Of a stretch of DNA of 64,000 nucleotides, positions 1 through 11,624 are shown piece after piece. The notes beneath the pieces are model-generated. The model was given only the letters and a program-made list of their open reading frames with translations. It was not told the DNA's origin and did not search any database. The DNA comes from Pseudomonas paraglycinae (GTDB taxonomy: Bacteria > Pseudomonadota > Gammaproteobacteria > Pseudomonadales > Pseudomonadaceae), in NCBI RefSeq assembly GCF_021601625.1, contig NZ_BQHR01000016.1, forward strand, positions 86,223-150,222, written 5' to 3'. The first letter of the stretch is position 1. Each line of letters begins with the position of its first letter. Both the position numbers and the translations under genes were made by a program.

Positions 1-1697
<1,697 letters not shown>

Positions 1698-1701
<4 letters not shown>

Positions 1702-2174
1702 ATAAATACCCAATGACCGTCCAGGGCTCCAAGGCCCTGGAAGAAGAGCATGCTCACCTGACCAAGGTCGTTCGTCCGAAGCTCAGCCAGGACATCGGTA
1801 CGGCCCGCGAGTTGGGTGACTTGAAAGAAAACGCTGAATACCATGCCGCGCGCGAACAGCAAGGCATGGTCGAGGCGCGGATCCGTGACATCGAAGGTCG
1901 CCTGCAGAACGCGGTGATCATCGATGTGACGACCATTCCGCACACCGGCAAAGTGATTTTCGGCACCACCGTCGAAATCGCCAACGTCGAGACTGATGAA
2001 AGCGTCACTTACCAGATCGTGGGTGAGGATGAGGCGGACATCAAACTCGGCAAGATTTCGGTTGGCTCGCCGATCGCTCGCGCCTTGATTGCCAAGGAAG
2101 AGGGCGATACGGTCGTCGTGAAAACGCCAGGTGGCGATATCGAGTACGAGATTGTCGAAGTCCGTCACATCTGA
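1698..2174 (+). CDS. greA: Transcription elongation factor GreA
   Basis: GreA enters the secondary channel of RNA polymerase and stimulates cleavage of backtracked RNA. The 158-residue product has the family length. An N-terminal coiled-coil hairpin (about residues 1-75) has the acidic tip DLKENAEY, with Asp41 and Glu44 at the positions that hold the catalytic magnesium. The C-terminal FKBP-like domain follows ([13 protein letters not shown], then [13 protein letters not shown]). The ATG overlaps the carB stop by four bases, so it is read from the carAB transcript. The next gene starts 28 bases downstream on the same strand. Confidence 0.97.
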
Positions 2175-2202
2175 GGGTGGGCGCCCGCTGCATGCGGGCG
2201 CG

Positions 2203-2607
2203 ATGCTCTGGCAACTGGCCCAGATGTTGTGGGTCGGTGGCCTGTGGTTGGTACATCTCGGTCTGCGGCCGGTGCTGGGTCGGATTGGCCTGGCTCCGCT
2301 GCTGATCGACGAAGTTGCAAGTACGTTTGAAGTGGCGGTAGTGGGTTTTGCCGTCGCGTGTGTGATATTTCAGGCTTTGGTGCTGGTACAGGCCGAGGGC
2401 CTTGCCAGTCTATGGCGGGATTTTCGCGGGCAGGTGTTGCTGATGGCGTCGTATGCGTGTGCGATGTTTGTCGCAGTGCGTGTCGGCTGGCCGGATGCGC
2501 AGCGCTGGCAGGTGTTCAGCTTTCTTGTGTTGGGTTTTTCCGGGTTGGTGCTGGTATTGCAGCCGGTGCCGGGATGGAGTGGCAGGGTGCGCGAAGCACA
2601 CCCTTGA
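2203..2607 (+). CDS. Small integral membrane protein, DUF4149-like
   Basis: This 134-residue hydrophobic protein has four likely membrane segments (about residues 5-25, 42-62, 75-95 and 105-122) and a short polar C-terminal tail. The start chosen is the ATG at 2203, giving MLWQLAQM. A longer reading from 2131 overlaps the end of greA and adds a polar stretch that does not look like protein of this family. The position between greA and yhbY matches a conserved hypothetical membrane protein of Pseudomonas (PA4754 in PAO1, from memory), often assigned to DUF4149. No function is known. It runs in the greA direction and is probably the last gene of that operon, converging on yhbY with only 9 bases between them. 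Confidence 0.75.
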   Translation: MLWQLAQMLWVGGLWLVHLGLRPVLGRIGLAPLLIDEVASTFEVAVVGFAVACVIFQALVLVQAEGLASLWRDFRGQVLLMASYACAMFVAVRVGWPDAQRWQVFSFLVLGFSGLVLVLQPVPGWSGRVREAHP

Positions 2608-2616
2608 CCCTTGCCA

Positions 2617-2925
2617 TCACTTGAAGCGATGGACGTTCGACAGCTGCTTGTTGACGCTGAAGTTCTTGCGGTAAATCAGTGCCATCTTGCCGATGACTTG
2701 CACCAGATCGGCCTTGCCGGTCTTGCACAGCTCTGCAACGGACGCCAGGCGCGCCTCGCGATCGAGGATGTTGAGCTTGATCTTGATCAGCTCGTGATCT
2801 GCCAATGCGCGTTCGAGTTCGGCTAGAACACCCTCAGTCAAACCGTTGTCAGCCACAGTCAGAACTGGTTTCAGGTGGTGGCCAATGGATTTGTACTGTT
2901 TCTTCTGCTCTGGAGTGAGCGGCAT
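2617..2925 (-). CDS. yhbY: CRM-domain RNA-binding protein YhbY
   Basis: YhbY is a single-domain RNA-binding protein that associates with the 50S ribosome precursor. The 102-residue product is almost all CRM domain: the N-terminal MPLTPEQKKQYKSIGHHLKP, then the GLTEGVLAELERALADHELIK helix-strand unit, and the conserved glycine-containing VIGKMALIYRKN near the C-terminus. It is divergent from rlmE, another ribosome-assembly gene, across a 101-base region holding a palindromic promoter. It converges on the small membrane protein at 2203-2607. Confidence 0.93.
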   Translation of the reverse strand: MPLTPEQKKQYKSIGHHLKPVLTVADNGLTEGVLAELERALADHELIKIKLNILDREARLASVAELCKTGKADLVQVIGKMALIYRKNFSVNKQLSNVHRFK

Positions 2926-2928
2926 AAT

Positions 2929-2970
2929 CTGACCCTTTCGTCTGGATTCTGTAAAATGGCGGCCATTTTA
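2929..2970 (+). promoter_or_regulatory. Divergent yhbY/rlmE promoter region with a palindrome
   Basis: The forward strand has CTGACC (2929-2934), 17 bases, then TAAAAT (2952-2957), a good sigma-70 match for rlmE. The -10 hexamer is the left end of a palindrome with 8-base arms and a 3-base centre (2952-2970). The right arm gives the same TAAAAT on the reverse strand, where it could serve yhbY, although its -35 is poor. This is a sequence match only. Confidence 0.5.
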
Positions 2971-3026
2971 CCCGAGGGCTCGTGGATCCGCCCAATTAAT
3001 CACGACCCTAATCAACGAGGTGCCCA

Positions 3027-3656
3027 ATGGCGCGTTCCAAGACAAGCCTTGGTTGGCTGAAAAGACATGTCAATGATCCCTATGTGAAGCAAGCGCAGAA
3101 GGATGGCTACCGCTCGCGTGCGAGTTACAAGCTTCTGGAGATCCAGGAGAAATACAAACTGATCCGTCCGGGCATGAACGTCGTCGACCTCGGCGCGGCG
3201 CCTGGCGGCTGGTCGCAGGTCACCAGCCGGCTGATCGGTGGTCAGGGGCGATTGATCGCCTCGGACATCCTGGAAATGGACAGCATTCCGGACGTGACTT
3301 TCATTCAGGGTGACTTCACCGAGGATGCAGTGCTCGCTCAGATCCTTGAGGCTGTGGGTAATTCGCAGGTGGACCTTGTGATTTCCGATATGGCCCCCAA
3401 TATGAGTGGTACGCCTGAAGTGGATATGCCAAAAGCCATGTTCCTTTGCGAGCTGGCGCTTGATCTGGCGGAGCGGATACTCAAGCCGGGTGGCAATTTT
3501 GTGATCAAGATTTTTCAGGGCGAAGGGTTCGATGTTTACCTGAAGGATGCTCGAAAGAAGTTCGACAAGATCCAGATGATCAAGCCGGACTCCTCTCGTG
3601 GCAGCTCTCGCGAGCAGTACATGCTGGCTTGGGGCTATCGCGGTCGTAGCGAGTAA
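3027..3656 (+). CDS. rlmE: 23S rRNA (uridine-2'-O-)-methyltransferase RlmE
   Basis: RlmE (FtsJ/RrmJ) methylates the 2'-hydroxyl of U2552 in the A-loop of 23S rRNA using S-adenosylmethionine, late in 50S assembly. The 209-residue product has a short basic N-terminus ([21 protein letters not shown]), the SAM-binding loop [13 protein letters not shown], the [11 protein letters not shown] motif, and [14 protein letters not shown] with the catalytic lysine. Together these supply the K-D-K-E tetrad typical of the family. A Shine-Dalgarno sequence (ACGAGGTG) lies 6 to 8 bases before the ATG. As in E. coli, it stands just upstream of ftsH, but here a gap of about 190 bases separates them. Confidence 0.96.
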   Translation: MARSKTSLGWLKRHVNDPYVKQAQKDGYRSRASYKLLEIQEKYKLIRPGMNVVDLGAAPGGWSQVTSRLIGGQGRLIASDILEMDSIPDVTFIQGDFTEDAVLAQILEAVGNSQVDLVISDMAPNMSGTPEVDMPKAMFLCELALDLAERILKPGGNFVIKIFQGEGFDVYLKDARKKFDKIQMIKPDSSRGSSREQYMLAWGYRGRSE

Positions 3657-3849
3657 AACGAGGTTTTTTGGCGGGGTGATAGGTTTTTCGTATTTCGCCC
3701 CGCGCGCATAAGCGAATATTGTGTAGAAAGTGTTTCACAAAGGGTTACAGACGGCGCCTGCCAGAGCTGTAGGTAATGTAGTAAGTTAGGCCGGTGAATA
3801 TCATGCGAAGCGCGCGCCAGTAGCGGAGCTTGCTTCAGAGGGTAGTTAA

Positions 3850-5766
<1,917 letters not shown>

Positions 5767-5774
5767 GGTTTGAA

Positions 5775-6626
5775 ATGACTTCTGTACAGTCCCTGACCCG
5801 GTTGCCTTGCGGCAACCGGGTTCTTGATTTGGCCCGGACGCATGTCATGGGCATTCTCAATGTCACTCCCGATTCATTTTCCGACGGTGGCCGATACAGC
5901 CAGCTTGATGCGGCCTTGCGTCATGCCGAAGCCATGGTTGCGGCGGGTGCAACGCTGATCGATGTGGGTGGGGAGTCAACCCGGCCCGGCGCGCGGGCGG
6001 TTTCTCCATTGGAGGAGCTGGAACGTGTCGCTCCTGTCGTTGAGCTGATCAACCGCGAGCTGGATGTGGTCATATCGGTCGATACGTCCACTCCGGCGGT
6101 CATGCGCGAAACAGCGCGGTTGGGTGCCGGTTTGATCAACGACGTTCGTTCGCTACGGCGGGATGGTGCGTTGGATGCTGCTGCTGCCACCGGGTTGCCT
6201 GTATGTCTCATGCATATGCTCGGCGAGCCTGGCGACATGCAGGATGATCCGCGTTATCAGGATGTCACCCGGGAAGTGGGCGAATTTCTCGCCGAGCGCA
6301 TGGCTCAGTGTGAGATGGCAGGTATTCCGGCCGAGCGGATCATTCTTGATCCGGGCTTCGGCTTCGCCAAAACCCTGCAGCACAATCTAAGCTTGTTCAA
6401 GCATATGGAAGCCCTGCATGCGCTGGGGCGGCCACTGTTGGTGGGCGTTTCGCGCAAAAGCATGATCGGTCACGCATTGAATCGCCCGGTGGGCGAGCGT
6501 CTATACGGTGGTTTGGCACTGGCTGCACTGGCGTCGGTGAAGGGTGCGCGTATATTGCGCGTCCATGATGTGGCGGAAACGGTGGACGTGGTGCGAATGC
6601 TCGCAGCCGTGGAATCAGCCGAATAA
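5775..6626 (+). CDS. folP: Dihydropteroate synthase
   Basis: FolP joins p-aminobenzoate to 6-hydroxymethyl-dihydropterin pyrophosphate in folate synthesis and is the sulfonamide target. The 283-residue product has the family motifs in order: [15 protein letters not shown] (pyrophosphate loop), [39 protein letters not shown] and [10 protein letters not shown]. The start at 5775 gives [10 protein letters not shown]; an upstream in-frame reading runs into ftsH and is not credible. The gene sits between ftsH and glmM, the conserved order also seen in E. coli. Confidence 0.96.
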   Translation: MTSVQSLTRLPCGNRVLDLARTHVMGILNVTPDSFSDGGRYSQLDAALRHAEAMVAAGATLIDVGGESTRPGARAVSPLEELERVAPVVELINRELDVVISVDTSTPAVMRETARLGAGLINDVRSLRRDGALDAAAATGLPVCLMHMLGEPGDMQDDPRYQDVTREVGEFLAERMAQCEMAGIPAERIILDPGFGFAKTLQHNLSLFKHMEALHALGRPLLVGVSRKSMIGHALNRPVGERLYGGLALAALASVKGARILRVHDVAETVDVVRMLAAVESAE

Positions 6627-6642
6627 GAATGATGGAGCACTT

Positions 6643-7980
6643 ATGAGCAAGAAATATTTTGGTACTGACGGCATTCGTGGTCGTGTCGGGGAATATCCGA
6701 TTACTCCTGACTTCATGCTCAAGCTCGGCTGGGCTGCCGGCATGGCCTTTCGCAAGATGGGCGCCTGCAAGGTGCTGGTCGGCAAGGACACGCGGATTTC
6801 CGGCTACATGTTCGAGTCGGCCCTTGAGGCCGGCCTGACTTCCGCAGGTGCTGATGTGATGCTGCTCGGTCCGATGCCGACTCCGGCCATCGCCTATTTG
6901 TCGCGTACATTCCAGGCCGAGGCCGGAATCGTGATCAGCGCATCGCACAATCCGCATGACGACAACGGCATCAAGTTTTTCTCCGGCAGAGGTACCAAGC
7001 TGCCAGATGAGCTGGAGCTGATGATCGAAGAGCTGCTTGACACGCCGATGACGGTCGTTGAGTCGAGCAAGATCGGCAAGGTTTCGCGAATCAATGATGC
7101 GTCCGGTCGCTATATCGAGTTCTGCAAGAGCTCTGTACCGACGGGTACCAGTTTTTCTGGCCTGAAAATTGTCATCGACTGCGCACACGGAGCAACCTAC
7201 AAGGTCGCACCGAGCGTTTTCCGTGAGCTGGGTGCCGAAGTCGTGGTGCTGTCCGCGCAGCCCAATGGTCTGAATATCAACGACAACTGTGGCTCCACTC
7301 ACATGGGGCAGTTGCAGGCGGCGGTGCTGTCGGAGCACGCTGACCTCGGGATCGCATTCGACGGCGATGGCGACCGGGTGTTGATGGTTGATCACACGGG
7401 TGCGATTGTTGATGGCGATGAGCTGATCTTCATTATTGCGCGCGATCTGCATGAGCGAGGCAAGTTGCAGGGTGGTGTGGTCGGTACGCTGATGAGCAAT
7501 CTGGGTCTGGAGCTGGCTCTGGCGGATCTGGGTATTCCTTTTGTGCGTGCAAATGTCGGCGACCGCTATGTGATTGCCGAATTGCTGGAGCGTGATTGGC
7601 TGGTCGGGGGCGAGAACTCCGGACATGTCGTCTGCTTCAATCACACGACGACTGGCGATGCGATCATCGCGGCGTTGCAGGTGTTGATGGCGTTGAAAGC
7701 CCGTAACGAAGGTTTGGCGCAAACGCGCCAGGCCCTGCGCAAGTGTCCTCAGGTGCTGATCAATGTACGTTTCGGCGGTGGCGACAGCCCGCTTGATCAT
7801 CCGGCTGTCAAGGAAGCCAGCAAGCGTGTGACCGAGGCGATGGCGGGTCGTGGCCGTGTGCTTTTGCGCAAGTCCGGGACAGAGCCTCTGGTGCGTGTGA
7901 TGGTCGAAGGTGAGGACGAAACCCAGGTTCGTGGCTATGCCGAAGAACTGGCAAAACTGGTAACTGAAGTTTCTGCCTGA
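6643..7980 (+). CDS. glmM: Phosphoglucosamine mutase
   Basis: GlmM converts glucosamine-6-phosphate to glucosamine-1-phosphate on the way to UDP-GlcNAc for peptidoglycan and LPS. The 445-residue length is exact for the family. The product begins [13 protein letters not shown]. It has the catalytic phosphoserine in [11 protein letters not shown] (Ser101), the metal-binding DGDGDR loop, the sugar-binding GGENSGH motif, and the phosphate-binding [14 protein letters not shown] near the C-terminus. GGAG lies 6 bases before the ATG at 6643. It is read with folP, 16 bases upstream. Confidence 0.97.
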   Translation: MSKKYFGTDGIRGRVGEYPITPDFMLKLGWAAGMAFRKMGACKVLVGKDTRISGYMFESALEAGLTSAGADVMLLGPMPTPAIAYLSRTFQAEAGIVISASHNPHDDNGIKFFSGRGTKLPDELELMIEELLDTPMTVVESSKIGKVSRINDASGRYIEFCKSSVPTGTSFSGLKIVIDCAHGATYKVAPSVFRELGAEVVVLSAQPNGLNINDNCGSTHMGQLQAAVLSEHADLGIAFDGDGDRVLMVDHTGAIVDGDELIFIIARDLHERGKLQGGVVGTLMSNLGLELALADLGIPFVRANVGDRYVIAELLERDWLVGGENSGHVVCFNHTTTGDAIIAALQVLMALKARNEGLAQTRQALRKCPQVLINVRFGGGDSPLDHPAVKEASKRVTEAMAGRGRVLLRKSGTEPLVRVMVEGEDETQVRGYAEELAKLVTEVSA

Positions 7981-8045
7981 TTCGGCTTGCCAGCCATGAT
8001 TGTGTTGGGTAACATCTGCGCCCACTTTGACCGACGAGGTACAGC

Positions 8046-8801
8046 ATGCGTCGCCCTATGGTAGCTGGTAACTGGAAGATGCACGGTACCCGCGCCAGCG
8101 TCGCTGAGCTGATCAACGGCCTTCGTCATCTGGCCTTGCCAAGCGGTGTTGATGTCGCGGTATTCCCGCCTTGCTTGTATATCAATCAAGTGATTGATGG
8201 CTTGAAAGGCAAATCGATTTCGGTCGGTGCGCAGAACTCTGCGGTGGAATCCATGCAAGGTGCGTTGACGGGCGAGATTGCGCCGAGTCAGTTGGTGGAT
8301 GCAGGTTGTTCCCTGGTGCTTGTCGGGCACTCCGAACGCCGTCAGATCATGGGCGAGCGAGACGGAATGCTGAATCGCAAGTTCGCAGCGGCACAGGCAT
8401 GTGGCTTGATTCCGGTGTTGTGCGTAGGGGAGACCCTGGAGCAGCGTGAAGCCGGAAAAACTCTTGAGGTTGTCGGGCGTCAGCTGGGCAGTATCATCGA
8501 GGAGCTGGGTGTCGGTGCTTTTGCCAACGCAGTGATCGCTTACGAGCCGGTCTGGGCGATTGGTACTGGACTGACTGCAACGCCGCAACAGGCTCAGGAT
8601 GTGCATAAAGCCATTCGCGAGCAGTTGGCGGCAGAGAATTCTGAAGTGGCACGAGGTGTGCGGCTTCTATACGGCGGCAGCGTGAAGGCGGCCAATGCGG
8701 TCGAACTGTTCGGCATGCCGGATATCGATGGGGGGCTCATTGGTGGAGCTTCCCTGAATGCAGATGAGTTCGGTGCGATTTGTCGCGCCGCGGGAAACTG
8801 A
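8046..8801 (+). CDS. tpiA: Triosephosphate isomerase
   Basis: TpiA interconverts dihydroxyacetone phosphate and glyceraldehyde-3-phosphate. The 251-residue TIM barrel shows the catalytic Lys11 in GNWKMHG, the catalytic histidine in [12 protein letters not shown], the catalytic glutamate in [11 protein letters not shown], and the phosphate-gripping LYGGSVK and GGLIGGASL loops near the C-terminus. It lies 65 bases after glmM and 4 bases before secG, so all three are probably on one transcript. Confidence 0.97.
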   Translation: MRRPMVAGNWKMHGTRASVAELINGLRHLALPSGVDVAVFPPCLYINQVIDGLKGKSISVGAQNSAVESMQGALTGEIAPSQLVDAGCSLVLVGHSERRQIMGERDGMLNRKFAAAQACGLIPVLCVGETLEQREAGKTLEVVGRQLGSIIEELGVGAFANAVIAYEPVWAIGTGLTATPQQAQDVHKAIREQLAAENSEVARGVRLLYGGSVKAANAVELFGMPDIDGGLIGGASLNADEFGAICRAAGN

Positions 8802-8805
8802 AAAA

Positions 8806-9189
8806 ATGCTGGAAACAGTCGTAGTCGTTTTTCATCTGCTGGGTGCATTGGGCGTAGTTGCTCTGGTTTTGCTGCAGCAGGGTAAAGGTGCGGATGCTGG
8901 CGCGTCTTTCGGAGCAGGTGCTTCAAATACTGTGTTCGGAAGCCAAGGTTCCTCTACCTTTCTTAGTAAGTTTACTGCTATACTTGCCGCCGGTTTCTTC
9001 ATAACCAGCTTGGGGTTAGGATACTTTGCTAAAGAGAAGGCTCATCAGCTGACTCAAGCAGGTTTGCCAAACCCGGCAGTGTTGGAAGTTCCAAAGCAAC
9101 AACCGGCTTCTGATGATGTCCCGGTGCTTCAAGAGCAAAAGTCGGCTACTCCAGCGACTGACGTACCTCCAGCTCAAGAGCAGAAGTAA
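8806..9189 (+). CDS. secG: Protein translocase subunit SecG
   Basis: SecG is the small third subunit of the SecYEG channel. The 127-residue product has two membrane helices (about residues 3-23 and 52-72) joined by the conserved cytoplasmic loop [17 protein letters not shown], which is followed by [14 protein letters not shown]. The C-terminal 50 residues form a hydrophilic tail rich in Pro, Gln and Glu. The start at 8806 ([13 protein letters not shown]) lies 4 bases after the tpiA stop. tRNA-Leu begins 22 bases after the stop, leaving no room for a separate promoter, so secG and the tRNA are probably co-transcribed, as in E. coli. Confidence 0.95.
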   Translation: MLETVVVVFHLLGALGVVALVLLQQGKGADAGASFGAGASNTVFGSQGSSTFLSKFTAILAAGFFITSLGLGYFAKEKAHQLTQAGLPNPAVLEVPKQQPASDDVPVLQEQKSATPATDVPPAQEQK

Positions 9190-9211
9190 GAAAAGTTTCA
9201 AACGTAGTATT

Positions 9212-9297
9212 GCCGAGGTGGTGGAATTGGTAGACACGCAACCTTGAGGTGGTTGTGCCCATAGGGTGTAGGGGTTCGAGTCCCCTTCTCGGTACCA
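9212..9297 (+). tRNA. tRNA-Leu (anticodon GAG)
   Basis: This is an 86-base class II tRNA with a 7-bp acceptor stem (GCCGAGG with TCTCGGT, with G-U pairs at both ends), discriminator A and encoded CCA. The anticodon stem CAACC/GGTTG closes the loop TTGAGGT, giving anticodon GAG for CUC and CUU codons. A long variable arm and the GGTTCGAGTCC T-arm are present. It follows secG directly. Confidence 0.96.
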
Positions 9298-9309
9298 ATT
9301 AGTCAGGAG

Positions 9310-9331
9310 AGCCCGCTGTTGCGGGCTTTCT
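9310..9331 (+). terminator. Intrinsic terminator after tRNA-Leu
   Basis: The stem AGCCCGC/GCGGGCT with loop TGTT is followed by TTCTT. It ends the tpiA-secG-tRNA-Leu transcript before the next promoter. Confidence 0.75.
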
Positions 9332-9349
9332 TGCAGGTGGAAGGTTACA

Positions 9350-9378
9350 TTGACCCTATAAGGGATCGGTCGTATACT
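9350..9378 (+). promoter_or_regulatory. Sigma-70 promoter of tRNA-fMet and the rimP-nusA-infB operon
   Basis: TTGACC (9350-9355), a 17-base spacer and TATACT (9373-9378) make a near-consensus promoter. It lies 16 bases before the mature 5' end of tRNA-fMet. It is the strongest promoter I can see in this part of the window. Confidence 0.8.
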
Positions 9379-9394
9379 TCCGCCCCAGCTTTGT

Positions 9395-9471
<77 letters not shown>

Positions 9472-9479
9472 GTTTAAGG

Positions 9480-9501
9480 AGCCCCTTTTAAGGGGCTTTT
9501 T
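9480..9501 (+). terminator. Terminator hairpin after tRNA-fMet (first of three)
   Basis: The stem AGCCCCTT/AAGGGGCT is followed by TTTT. Two more hairpins follow before rimP. Confidence 0.7.
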
Positions 9502-9519
9502 GTTAGCTGGACACTTTCG

Positions 9520-9543
9520 ACGCCGCTGTTCGACGGCGTTTCA
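9520..9543 (+). terminator. Second hairpin before rimP
   Basis: A 6-bp stem (ACGCCG/CGGCGT) with an 8-base loop is followed by TTTC. It is a weak terminator, or an attenuator or processing hairpin. Confidence 0.45.
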
Positions 9544-9546
9544 AGG

Positions 9547-9571
9547 ATGGGCGTTTCGCCCATTTTTTTAT
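9547..9571 (+). terminator. Third, terminator-like hairpin before rimP
   Basis: The stem ATGGGCG/CGCCCAT with loop TTT is followed by a run of T. It is 39 bases before the rimP start. RNA polymerase must read through it, or start after it, to express rimP, nusA and infB. Confidence 0.7.
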
Positions 9572-9609
9572 TTTGCATAGCATGCACATACATGCACGAG
9601 GGGGTTCAG

Positions 9610-10068
9610 GTGTCGAGCAAGCTAGAAGAGTTGCAGGCCTTGCTGGCCCCGGTGGTCGTGGCCCTAGGCTATGAATGCTGGGGTATTGAGTTTTCGGCTC
9701 AAGGTCGCCACTCAATGTTGCGCGTTTATATCGATAAGGAAGGCGGCGTACTGGTGGACGATTGCGCCATCGTCAGCCGTCAGATCAGCGGTGTGCTGGA
9801 TGTTGAAGATCCGATCTCCGTTGAATACACCCTTGAAGTTTCCTCGCCAGGCATGGAACGCCCACTGTTCACTCTTGAGCAGTTTGCCAAATATGTCGGT
9901 GAACAAGTGAAGATCAAGCTGCGCTCGCCTTTCGAAGGTCGACGCAACTTTCAGGGCCTTCTGCGCGGTGTAGAAGAGCAGGACGTCGTGGTGCAGGTAG
10001 ATGACCATGAGTTCCTGTTGCCGATCGATATGATCGACAAGGCCAACATTATTCCCAGTTTTGACTGA
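9610..10068 (+). CDS. rimP: Ribosome maturation factor RimP
   Basis: RimP binds the 30S precursor and is needed for its late maturation. The start is a GTG at 9610, preceded by GAGGGGG at a good distance, giving 152 residues, the family length. An ATG reading from 9547 begins inside a terminator hairpin and is rejected. The sequence has the N-terminal domain with [11 protein letters not shown] and [33 protein letters not shown], and the C-terminal SH3-like domain ending with the [15 protein letters not shown] strand. It is followed by nusA after 47 bases, as in E. coli. Confidence 0.94.
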   Translation: MSSKLEELQALLAPVVVALGYECWGIEFSAQGRHSMLRVYIDKEGGVLVDDCAIVSRQISGVLDVEDPISVEYTLEVSSPGMERPLFTLEQFAKYVGEQVKIKLRSPFEGRRNFQGLLRGVEEQDVVVQVDDHEFLLPIDMIDKANIIPSFD

Positions 10069-10115
10069 GACGCGGATCCCGCGGATCCAATGGCTTGCGA
10101 AAGGCGAGGCGTACG

Positions 10116-11597
10116 ATGAGCAAAGAAGTACTGCTGGTTGTTGAGTCGGTATCCAATGAAAAGGGTGTACCGGCAAGCGTAATTTTTGAAGCGCTGGAGC
10201 TGGCTCTAGCCACTGCTACCAAAAAGCGTTTTGAAGACGAAGTTGATCTGCGTGTGGAAATCAACCGCCACACCGGTTCTTACGAAACTTTCCGTCGCTG
10301 GACGGTCGTCGAAGAGAATGATCTCGATGATCCGGCCATCGAAACCTGGCCGAGCAAGGTTGCTGAAACGCACCCTGGCGCCAAGGTTGGCGACGTCGTT
10401 GAAGAAAAGATCGAGTCCATCGAGTTCGGCCGCATCGCTGCGCAGACCGCCAAGCAGGTCATCGTGCAGAAAGTGCGCGAAGCCGAGCGCGCTCAAGTGG
10501 TTGACGCTTATCGCGAGCGCCTGGGAGAAATCATCTCCGGCACCGTGAAGAAAGTGACCCGCGACAACGTGATCGTCGACCTGGGTAATAACGCTGAAGC
10601 GTTGCTGGCCCGTGAAGACATCATCTCTCGCGAAACCTTCCGTGTTGGCGTGCGTCTGCGTGCGCTGCTCAAGGAAATCCGCACCGAGAACCGCGGCCCT
10701 CAGCTGATCCTGTCGCGTACCGCGCCGGAAATGCTGATCGAGCTGTTCCGTATCGAAGTGCCGGAAATCGCTGAAGGCCTGATCGAAGTCATGGCCGCAT
10801 CCCGTGATCCGGGTTCGCGTGCCAAGATCGCTGTCCGCTCCAAGGACAAACGCATCGACCCGCAAGGCGCGTGCATCGGTATGCGCGGTTCGCGCGTCCA
10901 GGCCGTGTCGGGCGAGTTGGGTGGCGAGCGTGTCGATATCGTCCTGTGGGACGACAACCCGGCTCAGTTCGTGATCAATGCCATGTCGCCGGCAGAAGTG
11001 GCGGCCATCATCGTTGACGAAGATGCCCATGCCATGGACATCGCCGTTGGCGCAGACAATCTGGCTCAGGCCATCGGTCGTGGTGGTCAGAACGTGCGTC
11101 TGGCGAGCCAGCTGACTGGCTGGACCCTGAACGTGATGACCGAATCGGACATCCAGGCTAAGCAACAAGCGGAAACCGGCGACATCCTGCGCAACTTCAT
11201 CGACGAGCTGGAAGTCGACGAAGAGCTGGCTCAGGTGCTGGTAGACGAAGGCTTCACCAGCCTGGAAGAGATTGCCTACGTACCGTTGGAAGAAATGCTC
11301 AACATCGACGGCTTTGACGAAGACATCGTCAACGAGCTTCGCGCTCGTGCCAAGGATCGCTTGTTGACCAAAGCCATCGCTACTGAGGAAAAGCTGGCAG
11401 ACGCCCATCCGGCCGAAGACCTGCTCTCGCTTGAGGGTATGGACAAGGATTTGGCGATGGAACTGGCGGTGCGCGGCGTAATTACCCGCGAAGACCTGGC
11501 CGAGCAGTCTATTGACGACCTGCTCGACATCGACGGCATTGACGATGATCGTGCCGGCAAGTTGATCATGGCCGCCCGAGCCCACTGGTTCGAGTAA
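10116..11597 (+). CDS. nusA: Transcription termination/antitermination protein NusA
   Basis: NusA binds RNA polymerase and modulates pausing, intrinsic termination and antitermination. The 493-residue product has an N-terminal polymerase-binding domain (about 1-125), an S1 domain ([17 protein letters not shown]), two KH domains ([23 protein letters not shown] and [17 protein letters not shown]), and two C-terminal acidic repeats (about 365-425 and 440-490). The start at 10116 gives [12 protein letters not shown]; a reading from 10095 adds seven residues and has no better ribosome site. In E. coli NusA represses its own operon through terminators in the leader. The hairpins before rimP fit such control, but this is inference. 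Confidence 0.97.
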   Translation: MSKEVLLVVESVSNEKGVPASVIFEALELALATATKKRFEDEVDLRVEINRHTGSYETFRRWTVVEENDLDDPAIETWPSKVAETHPGAKVGDVVEEKIESIEFGRIAAQTAKQVIVQKVREAERAQVVDAYRERLGEIISGTVKKVTRDNVIVDLGNNAEALLAREDIISRETFRVGVRLRALLKEIRTENRGPQLILSRTAPEMLIELFRIEVPEIAEGLIEVMAASRDPGSRAKIAVRSKDKRIDPQGACIGMRGSRVQAVSGELGGERVDIVLWDDNPAQFVINAMSPAEVAAIIVDEDAHAMDIAVGADNLAQAIGRGGQNVRLASQLTGWTLNVMTESDIQAKQQAETGDILRNFIDELEVDEELAQVLVDEGFTSLEEIAYVPLEEMLNIDGFDEDIVNELRARAKDRLLTKAIATEEKLADAHPAEDLLSLEGMDKDLAMELAVRGVITREDLAEQSIDDLLDIDGIDDDRAGKLIMAARAHWFE

Positions 11598-11624
11598 TTA
11601 GGCGCGGCCTGAGGAGAGAAGTGC

